A DNA stretch of 6,298 nucleotides from Candidatus Neomicrothrix sp. UBA672 (GTDB lineage: Bacteria; Actinomycetota; Acidimicrobiia; Acidimicrobiales; MedAcidi-G1): contig DBNM01000017.1 of NCBI GenBank assembly GCA_002299135.1, positions 1 to 6,298 of the forward strand, in the 5' to 3' direction. Positions 1 through 5,879 of this stretch are shown here, piece by piece; position 1 is the first letter of the stretch; each line of letters starts with the position of its first letter. Under the pieces are notes generated by a model. The model ran no database searches and was not told the DNA's origin. It was given only the letters and a program-made list of their open reading frames with translations. The position numbers and the translations under genes were made by a program.

Positions 1-2048
1 TAGATGGTCTAGGGCTTGATGAAGATGGTTTAACCGAACTGGCTAAATGTGACTTGTTTATTCATTCCGCAGCAGTGGTTAGTTTTGATTCACCCTTGGA
101 TCAAGCAGTGGAAGTTAACCTCCTTGGACCAGTTCGTATCGCTCAAACTCTAAACGAGCTCGCTGTCTCACCTCATCTTGTTTCTATATCCACTTGTTAT
201 GTGGCGGGAAGCAGAAGAGGAGCCGCACCAGAAGAGCCTGTAGATGCCAGTCCATTCTTTGTTGATGTTGATTGGAAAATTGAAGTCGACGCCGCGAGGA
301 GAATACGACAAGAAACGGAAACTGCTAGTCGTACGCCTGAACGTCTAGAACAGTTTCGCAAAGAAGCACGCGAAGAGCTAGGAGCTGCCGGTATCCCTGC
401 GCTTGCATCAAAAACTGAACAGTTACGTTCACGTTGGGTTGATGACCGAATGGCAGAAGCAGGCCGTTCGCGAGCACATTCTCTGGGATTCCCAGATGCT
501 TATGCATACACGAAGGCATTAGGTGAAATTGCGCTTCGCGAAACCGCTCACACCATCCCTGTAAGCATTGTGCGGCCTTCAATTATTGAATCTGCCTTAG
601 CTCAACCCTTTCCGGGCTGGATAAGAGGCTTCCGAATGGCCGAACCTGTGATTATTTCTTATGCAAGAGGACTATTGAAAGATTTTCCCGGAATTCCTGA
701 AGGAACAATCGACGTAATACCTGTGGATATGGTCACGGCTGCTATTTGTGCAGTTGCCGCAAGAGGCCCTGCTGAACAACCAGACATTGTTCAAATTGCA
801 TCAGGTAGCATCAACCCTCTCAGATACGGTCACCTCTTTGACCTGGTTCGCGCATGGTTCACGCTGCATCCTGTATACGACGAGATAGGTCAACCAATTG
901 CGGTGCCAGGTTGGGATTTTCCAGGCATAAGTAAAGTCAGAAAGCAACTTGAAAGAGGTCAAACTCTTTTAAACAAAACACAAAAAGCTTTTGACCAATT
1001 ACCCATTAGAGGATCCAGAGCTGATGTGATTGCAAAACTCGAAGAACAACGAGATCAGATAGAAAAAGCTTTGGGTTACGTTGACCTGTATGGAGCTTAC
1101 GTCGAATGTCAAGCTATCTATGGTCTTGAAAGCCTGTTGGAACTTTGGGATTCTTTAGACGAAGAGGATAAAACCGATTTCTGTTTTGATCCTGGAATAA
1201 TCGATTGGAATCAGTACGCGAACGAAATTCACCTACCCTCAGTAGTCAAAGCTGGCAGGGTCCCCATGAGTCCCCCTTCGAAAAAGGGGCAAGACAGAGA
1301 AACACGTTTAAGAAGTCAGATTCTTTCACCAGACCGCCACATCGCTGCTTTCGATTTAGAAAATACCCTTATTGCTTCAAACGTGGTTTCTTCTTTCGCA
1401 TGGCTTGCAAGCAGACGACTAAGCACGACTGAACGTATTCGTCTAGTAATAAAAACATTGGCAGAAGTACCCCAATTGCTTTCTTTAGATAAACAAGATC
1501 GAGGCGATTTCTTGCGTCATTTCTATAGGCGCTATGAAGGGGCTCCCATCTCTCAAATTTCTGAAGACTCTGCTGAGCAATTTAGCGACCTTATACTTTC
1601 AAAATCCTTCCCTGAAGGTATCCGAAGAGTTAGGGAACACAGAAATTTAGGACATAAAACTGTTCTAATAACTGGTGCTTTAGATTTCGTAGTTGAACCA
1701 CTCAAACCTCTCTTTGATGACATAATTTGCCCAAAACTCGGACGAGATGGCGACTCTTACGATGGTCGGCTAGTAGATGTGCCACCTACAGGAGAATCCA
1801 GGTACCAAGCATTAGCTGACTACGCTGCTGCAAATCAGCTCGACTTGCGCGAATCAGTCGCTTACGCTGATTCCGCCAGCGACCTCCCCATGCTAGAAGC
1901 AGTTGGATTTCCGGTCGCTGTTAACCCAGAGGTTCGCCTAGCCAGTATCGCCAGAAAACGCGGGTGGCTTGTTGAAGATTTCGGCAAATCTCCTGGTGTC
2001 AGCAATAAAATTCTACCTTTAGCACCCCATAGAGGTGGCAGAGCATGA
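1..2048 (+). CDS. Fatty acyl-CoA reductase-like SDR fused to HAD-IB phosphatase-like domain (5' partial)
   Basis: The reading frame is open from the left edge (first full codon at base 3) with no ATG or GTG before the conserved SDR core, so the start and the Rossmann glycine motif lie upstream. The first domain (about 3-1250) resembles male-sterility/NAD_binding_4 fatty acyl reductases: IHSAAVVSF, an STCYV motif whose Ser is at 189-191, the YxxxK pair (Tyr 501-503, Lys 513-515), then VRPSI, PFPGW (606-620) and IPVDMV. Such enzymes reduce acyl-CoA or acyl-ACP with NAD(P)H to aldehyde or alcohol. A charged helical stretch (about 930-1080) and a short linker lead to a SerB-like HAD-IB domain (about 1338-1990). 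Its motif I is DLENT (1353-1367), motif II Thr is at 1671-1673, motif III carries Arg instead of Lys (1800-1802), and motif IV is DSASD (1869-1883). Phosphatase activity is therefore uncertain. The gene overlaps the next by four bases. The fold calls are firm; the substrates are not visible. Confidence 0.88.
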   Translation, partial: DGLGLDEDGLTELAKCDLFIHSAAVVSFDSPLDQAVEVNLLGPVRIAQTLNELAVSPHLVSISTCYVAGSRRGAAPEEPVDASPFFVDVDWKIEVDAARRIRQETETASRTPERLEQFRKEAREELGAAGIPALASKTEQLRSRWVDDRMAEAGRSRAHSLGFPDAYAYTKALGEIALRETAHTIPVSIVRPSIIESALAQPFPGWIRGFRMAEPVIISYARGLLKDFPGIPEGTIDVIPVDMVTAAICAVAARGPAEQPDIVQIASGSINPLRYGHLFDLVRAWFTLHPVYDEIGQPIAVPGWDFPGISKVRKQLERGQTLLNKTQKAFDQLPIRGSRADVIAKLEEQRDQIEKALGYVDLYGAYVECQAIYGLESLLELWDSLDEEDKTDFCFDPGIIDWNQYANEIHLPSVVKAGRVPMSPPSKKGQDRETRLRSQILSPDRHIAAFDLENTLIASNVVSSFAWLASRRLSTTERIRLVIKTLAEVPQLLSLDKQDRGDFLRHFYRRYEGAPISQISEDSAEQFSDLILSKSFPEGIRRVREHRNLGHKTVLITGALDFVVEPLKPLFDDIICPKLGRDGDSYDGRLVDVPPTGESRYQALADYAAANQLDLRESVAYADSASDLPMLEAVGFPVAVNPEVRLASIARKRGWLVEDFGKSPGVSNKILPLAPHRGGRA
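2031..2038 (+). promoter_or_regulatory. Ribosome binding site of the alcohol dehydrogenase gene
   Basis: AGAGGTGG lies six bases before the ATG at 2045, inside the last codons of the upstream gene. It matches most of the anti-Shine-Dalgarno complement and supports the ATGA-overlap start, which also gives the expected N-terminus of this dehydrogenase type. Confidence 0.6.
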
Positions 2049-3265
2049 AGGCACTTAGATTCAAAAGAAACATTCCACGTTATGCGGCTGCCAAAATTGC
2101 CGGAAATATAATGCCTGGTTCTGGAGCAAGTTTTGGGCCTATAGACCTAATTCAAGGTGAAAGCCCTGAAGCACCCGGAAAAGATTGGGTAAAAGTCCGA
2201 CCAAGACTTTCAGGGATCTGTGGCTCGGATCTAGCAACAGTAGACGGCAAATCAGCTCGATATTTTGAACCTCTTGTTTCTTTTCCTTTCACACCCGGAC
2301 ATGAGGTGGTAGGCAATCTTGACGACGACAGTCGTGTCGTGCTTGAACCGGTTCTTAGCTGTACCAGTCGAAACATTTCCCCGCCCTGCACTCCTTGCGG
2401 TGCGGGGAACATAGGAAACTGCGAAAATGTGACTCTTGGTGAAATATCTTCTGGAATTCAAACCGGTTCATGTCATGACACAGGGGGAGGTTGGGCCACT
2501 GAATTTTATGCGCATCCCAGCCAATTGCATTCTGTGCCTGATGAATTCTCGGATGAAGCAGCAGTAATGGTTGAACCAACCGCATGCGGGATCCACGCTG
2601 CTCTAGCAGCAGAAATCCCAAACGACGGAGTGGTTGCAGTATTAGGAAGTGGAACCCTGGGGCAGGTAACAATTTCAGCACTACGACATTTCACGAACCC
2701 AAAAACAATTATCTCAACTGCCCGCTACCCAGAACAAAAGATATTAGCTGCCCAACTGGGATCTGACATCGTTGTAAGCCCTGAAGAAATCCTTCGCTCA
2801 GTTAGGAGAGTCTGTGGAACAAAAGCAATCGCGAATGTTTCAGAAAAGAGCCCTGATGGCCGCGTGGACCGTCTAACTGGTGGCGCAGATGTTGTAATCG
2901 ACTGTGTCGGATCTTCAAAAAGTATCAGCGACGCTTTATCAATAACAAAACCAAATGGAAGAATTGTCCTTGTTGGAATGCCTGCGACAGTCGAACTGGA
3001 GCTAACTCCCCTTTGGCATCGCGAATTACAACTAATAGGCGCTTACACCTATGGGACTGAAAAACTTCCTAATGGTGAGACAATAAGCACTTTTGACCTT
3101 GCCTTTGAACTGGTGAAAACCGCAAAACTTGAGCAACTTGTCTCAGCTTGCTACTCACTTAATGACTATCAAGAAGCCCTAAAACATGCTGCTAACGCAG
3201 GTTCAAGAGGTGCCTTCAAGATTGTTTTTGATCTTAGAGACGAACGGGAGCGAAATATCAAATGA
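2045..3265 (+). CDS. Zinc-dependent medium-chain alcohol dehydrogenase
   Basis: This 406-residue protein is a cytosolic medium-chain dehydrogenase/reductase. The GroES-like catalytic domain (about 1-175) carries the likely catalytic zinc ligands Cys59 (GICGSD), His86 with Glu87 (PGHE), and Glu177 (VEPTACG). A structural-zinc lobe has Cys106, Cys115, Cys118 and Cys126; the last three keep the usual C-x2-C-x7-C spacing, but the first sits eight residues away instead of two. The Rossmann domain has GSGTLG at 201-206. The position after the second beta strand, usually Asp in NAD enzymes, appears to be Ala226 followed by Arg227, which favours NADP(H); this is inferred from an alignment by eye. It overlaps the genes on both sides by four bases. 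It probably interconverts a long-chain alcohol and aldehyde, or a secondary alcohol and ketone, in the same pathway as the reductase; the substrate is inferred from context only. Confidence 0.9.
   Translation: MKALRFKRNIPRYAAAKIAGNIMPGSGASFGPIDLIQGESPEAPGKDWVKVRPRLSGICGSDLATVDGKSARYFEPLVSFPFTPGHEVVGNLDDDSRVVLEPVLSCTSRNISPPCTPCGAGNIGNCENVTLGEISSGIQTGSCHDTGGGWATEFYAHPSQLHSVPDEFSDEAAVMVEPTACGIHAALAAEIPNDGVVAVLGSGTLGQVTISALRHFTNPKTIISTARYPEQKILAAQLGSDIVVSPEEILRSVRRVCGTKAIANVSEKSPDGRVDRLTGGADVVIDCVGSSKSISDALSITKPNGRIVLVGMPATVELELTPLWHRELQLIGAYTYGTEKLPNGETISTFDLAFELVKTAKLEQLVSACYSLNDYQEALKHAANAGSRGAFKIVFDLRDERERNIK
3246..3250 (+). promoter_or_regulatory. Ribosome binding site of the LarA-like gene
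   Basis: GGGAG ends 11 bases before the ATG at 3262, within the 3' end of the dehydrogenase gene. The spacing is slightly long but acceptable, and together with the ATGA overlap it supports this start. Confidence 0.45.
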
Positions 3266-4890
3266 ATACCGACAATAAAGAAACCTCACGCCCTTCCCCT
3301 AGACCAGGGTTCGTATTGGATGTGGATAGAAACACCCCACCCATTGTTTTTCATCACGGGGAGAACTTTCGTTTAGAGAAACTTCCTGCTGGAAGATCAC
3401 GGGTTGTGTATCCGTCTGAACCGTTAGAAGGACTTCCTGACCCAGAAGGTGCGATAAAGGACGCTCTTTTGAACCCACTGGGTGATTCAGATCCGCTTCC
3501 CTCTCTACTTAAGCCAGGAATGAAACTGACAATCGCTTTTGACGATATTTCACTACCTCTTCCTCCTATGCGTAAGCCTGATATAAGACAGCGCATTATC
3601 GAAGCTGTACTCGATATGGCAGCGGAAGCAGGTGTAGACGATGTGCATCTCATTGCTGCCCTTGCGTTGCATAGAAGAATGACCGAAGATGAACTTCGTC
3701 ACGCAGTGGGAGATCGGGTCTATGATTCCTTTGCTCCGAAAGGATTGCTGTACAACCTTGATGCGGAAGACCCAGAAGGAATGGTCGTGCTTGGTGAGAC
3801 CCCTCACGGGGAAGAAGTCCATTTCTGTCGTAGAGCTGCAGAAAGTGACCTGCTCATATATGTGAATATAAATCTAGTTTCTATGGACGGTGGACATAAA
3901 AGCACAGCAACTGGACTAGCTGGATACACAGGCCTACGCCACCACCACAACGTTCACACCCTGAGAAATTCAAAATCGATAATGGACAGAGAAAATTCTG
4001 CCCTACATGCCTCAAATTGGCGTATGGGAGACGTAATAAAAGATGCAGGGGTGAAAATTTTTCAAATAGAAACGACTGTAAATAACAATACTTTCGGTCG
4101 GGAAGGCCCTCTCGCTCTTCTTCAAAAACGCGAATGGGAGTGGAATGCTAGAGACAGAGGCCAGTTCATAGCCATGCAACGCGGTTTAGATCTATTACCG
4201 GTCAAAGCAAAAAGGCGTATTTTCGAAGGGTGGCAATCACCCTATGAGTTGACTTCAGTTCAGGCGGGTGAAGTCGAGGCTGTGCATCAGAAAACTATTG
4301 AAAATGTATACGCCCAACAACTCGTGACTGTTGAAGGCCAGACTGACATACTTACGATGGGACTCCCCTACATCTGTCCATACAACGTGAACTCAATAAT
4401 GAACCCCATTCTGGTTATGTGTCTTGGACTTGGGTATTTCTTTAATCTTTATAAAGGGAAGCCGTTGGTTCGTGAAGGTGGCGTTCTCATAATGAGCCAC
4501 CCAACACCTTGGGAGTTTCACCCTGTTCATCATCCTAGTTACATAGATTTTTTCGAACAGGTCCTAACTGAAACTACCGATCCAGTTGAAATTGAAAAAA
4601 GATACGAGAAGCAATTTGCAGAAGATGAATGGTATATCCACCTTTATCGAAACTCATACGCCTATCACGGAGTTCATCCGCTTTACATGTGGTATTGGGG
4701 TAGTCACGCAATGCAACATCTAGGAAGAATTATTATCGTTGGCGGTGATCAAAAAGCTGTTCGTCGTTTAGGTTTCCAATCTGCATCGACTCTTCAAGAT
4801 GCGCTCGAAATAGCCTCAGACGTCGTGGGGCCTCAACCAACCATTACACATCTAAAAACCCCTCCACTCGTTATGGCGGAAGTGATCTGA
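3262..4890 (+). CDS. Divergent LarA/DUF2088-family protein (lactate racemase-like), function unknown
   Basis: This 542-residue soluble protein is longer than classical lactate racemase LarA (about 420-430 residues). The N-terminal half carries recognisable LarA-N landmarks: AFDDISLPLP (92-101) where LarA has a DDxTRPTP-type motif, ALHRRMTEDEL (135-145) matching the segment with the first catalytic His, and MDGGHKS (208-214) matching the GGRKS segment whose Lys holds the nickel-pincer cofactor. His137 and Lys213 are kept. The Arg of TRP is Leu98, and the position of the second catalytic His (ten residues before the Lys) is Ile203, next to Asn204. The C-terminal half has a hydrophobic stretch (about 381-397) and is rich in His (413, 420, 423, 424, 460, 469, 472, 482, 486), with an HHH at 227-229. 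Annotation as lactate racemase would be misleading. No NPN cofactor genes (larB, larC, larE) are in the window. Its position between lipid-type enzymes implies a role in the same pathway. Confidence 0.8.
   Translation: MNTDNKETSRPSPRPGFVLDVDRNTPPIVFHHGENFRLEKLPAGRSRVVYPSEPLEGLPDPEGAIKDALLNPLGDSDPLPSLLKPGMKLTIAFDDISLPLPPMRKPDIRQRIIEAVLDMAAEAGVDDVHLIAALALHRRMTEDELRHAVGDRVYDSFAPKGLLYNLDAEDPEGMVVLGETPHGEEVHFCRRAAESDLLIYVNINLVSMDGGHKSTATGLAGYTGLRHHHNVHTLRNSKSIMDRENSALHASNWRMGDVIKDAGVKIFQIETTVNNNTFGREGPLALLQKREWEWNARDRGQFIAMQRGLDLLPVKAKRRIFEGWQSPYELTSVQAGEVEAVHQKTIENVYAQQLVTVEGQTDILTMGLPYICPYNVNSIMNPILVMCLGLGYFFNLYKGKPLVREGGVLIMSHPTPWEFHPVHHPSYIDFFEQVLTETTDPVEIEKRYEKQFAEDEWYIHLYRNSYAYHGVHPLYMWYWGSHAMQHLGRIIIVGGDQKAVRRLGFQSASTLQDALEIASDVVGPQPTITHLKTPPLVMAEVI
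4878..4887 (+). promoter_or_regulatory. Extended ribosome binding site of the acyltransferase gene
   Basis: GGAAGTGATC differs by one base from the extended anti-Shine-Dalgarno complement GGAGGTGATC and ends five bases before the ATG at 4893. It overlaps the final codons of the LarA-like gene and helps choose this start over internal Met codons at residues 66 and 70. Confidence 0.55.
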
Positions 4891-4892
4891 AA

Positions 4893-5822
4893 ATGAAATC
4901 CGTTTATTCCATTACCAATGATTTTAAAAATAAATTTTTAAGGCTTGGTTTTCCATGGGTCTCAGCTTCAACTCCTTTAGGCGTCGACTCAAGAGCGAAA
5001 AATAATTCGCTTGGCGCTAGCTATGACACCGAGTGGGCGCGTCGACCCGCTGCTCGCTTAGCTAGAGCGGTCATTGTGGAAACTTTAATGAGACCCGTGA
5101 TGTCTTTTTTGGCTACACCTACACGCAAAGGCCTGGATCGCCTCGAGAACCTTGAAGGGCCAGCAATATTTGCCGCTAATCACCAAAGCCATGCTGACAC
5201 TCCTCTGCTAATTACTTCGATTCCTGAACCATGGAGACATGAACTTGTCATTGGTGCTGCTGCAGATTATTTCTTCAATACGAAAGCAACTAGCGCAATT
5301 TCAGCATTAGCCATCGGAGCGGTCCCTATAGATCGAACCAAAGTTAGCAGACAGTCTGGCGACATGATTTCAGAGTTAATAGGAGAAGGATGGAGCCTGC
5401 TGATATACCCCGAGGGAGGACGCAGTCCCGACGGATGGGGCCAACCTTTCAGGGGAGGCGCTGCCTATCTCGCTATCCGGTGCGGCGTGCCAGTTGTACC
5501 AATACATATTTCCGGAACAGGAAAAATTCTTCGAAAAGGAAGAAACCTGCCAAGACGCTCTAAAAGTACCGTAACTTTTGGATACCCAATAGAAGCCGAA
5601 AGTGATGAAAACGCTAGATCTTTCAGCGCCCGAATTGAAAAAGAGGTTAGAAGTCTTGCTGATGAAACAGCCTCCAGTTGGTGGGACGCCAGGCAGCGGT
5701 CCTACAAAAATTCTTCACCATCTCTTACTGGACCTGAAATCGGAGCTTGGAGAAGATCATGGGCATTAAGTGATAATGATGGAAAAACGAGAAAACGTCG
5801 ACGTCGTTGGCCTGTGCTCTGA
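4893..5822 (+). CDS. PlsC-type glycerolipid acyltransferase (1-acylglycerol-3-phosphate acyltransferase-like)
   Basis: This 309-residue protein carries all four blocks of the PlsC/LPLAT family: HX4D catalytic motif I (His97 to Asp102 in NHQSHAD), motif II GAVPIDR (142-148), motif III YPEGGRS (172-178), and motif IV VPVVPI (199-204). It should transfer an acyl chain from acyl-CoA or acyl-ACP to a lyso-glycerolipid or similar hydroxyl acceptor at the inner membrane face. About 60 residues precede the catalytic domain, including an FPWVSAS segment and DTEWARRP; I recall similar lead-ins in actinobacterial relatives, which supports the chosen start. No clear transmembrane helix is seen, although 56-75 is moderately hydrophobic. 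The C-terminus ends in a cluster of basic residues (298-305), plausible for anionic membrane contact. It follows the LarA-like gene after two bases and closes the operon. It may be a pathway-specific paralogue rather than the housekeeping PlsC. Confidence 0.92.
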   Translation: MKSVYSITNDFKNKFLRLGFPWVSASTPLGVDSRAKNNSLGASYDTEWARRPAARLARAVIVETLMRPVMSFLATPTRKGLDRLENLEGPAIFAANHQSHADTPLLITSIPEPWRHELVIGAAADYFFNTKATSAISALAIGAVPIDRTKVSRQSGDMISELIGEGWSLLIYPEGGRSPDGWGQPFRGGAAYLAIRCGVPVVPIHISGTGKILRKGRNLPRRSKSTVTFGYPIEAESDENARSFSARIEKEVRSLADETASSWWDARQRSYKNSSPSLTGPEIGAWRRSWALSDNDGKTRKRRRRWPVL

Positions 5823-5879
5823 TCCGTCAAGTCCGTCACAGACATCAATAGATTAAAATCAGTCTGGTAGAATTGAATC
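5823..5879 (+). other. Intergenic gap between the operon and the aconitase gene
   Basis: This 57-base gap contains a tandem pair of TCCGTCA (5823-5829 and 5832-5838, period nine). It also has nested short inverted repeats, CAGAC (5839-5843) with GTCTG (5862-5866) around GATTaaAATC (5851-5860), and a -10-like box. There is no GC-rich hairpin followed by a T tract, so no intrinsic terminator is evident. Confidence 0.5.
5868..5873 (+). promoter_or_regulatory. Probable -10 box of a leaderless aconitase promoter
   Basis: TAGAAT fits the TANNNT -10 consensus and ends six bases before the A of the aconitase ATG at 5880, so transcription would begin at or next to the start codon. No good Shine-Dalgarno precedes that ATG, consistent with a leaderless mRNA as is common in Actinomycetota. 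No convincing -35 box stands at 16-18 bases upstream. Confidence 0.4.

Noticed and set aside
54..56. TTG at 54 as the true start of the reductase fusion
   Set aside because: The frame stays open to base 3 and the upstream codons encode an SDR-like lead-in ending in KCDL before FIHSAAV. The nucleotide-binding glycine motif would be missing if translation began here.
325..582. Minus-strand open frame of 85 codons
   Set aside because: It lies antisense to the reductase catalytic core and has no recognisable protein family or ribosome binding site.
1272..1289. Intrinsic terminator
   Set aside because: The stem is only six pairs, has no T tract after it, and sits within a coding region.
1205..1432. 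Plus-strand open frame of 75 codons in another frame
   Set aside because: It overlaps the conserved linker and HAD motif I of the fusion protein, and its composition is not protein-like.
2152..2694. Cluster of overlapping minus-strand open frames
   Set aside because: They lie antisense to the well-supported dehydrogenase zinc and nucleotide domains, with no family match.
3354..3822. Two minus-strand open frames
   Set aside because: They lie antisense to the conserved N-terminal half of the LarA-like protein, with low-complexity Ser/Gly-rich translation in one.
3262..4890. Straight annotation as nickel-dependent lactate racemase (larA)
   Set aside because: The Arg and second His of the active site are replaced, the protein is about 110 residues longer, and the neighbours are lipid-type enzymes rather than lactate or NPN-cofactor genes.
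5823..5879. Rho-independent terminator after the operon
   Set aside because: The inverted repeats are five bases or shorter, loosely spaced, and not followed by a T run.
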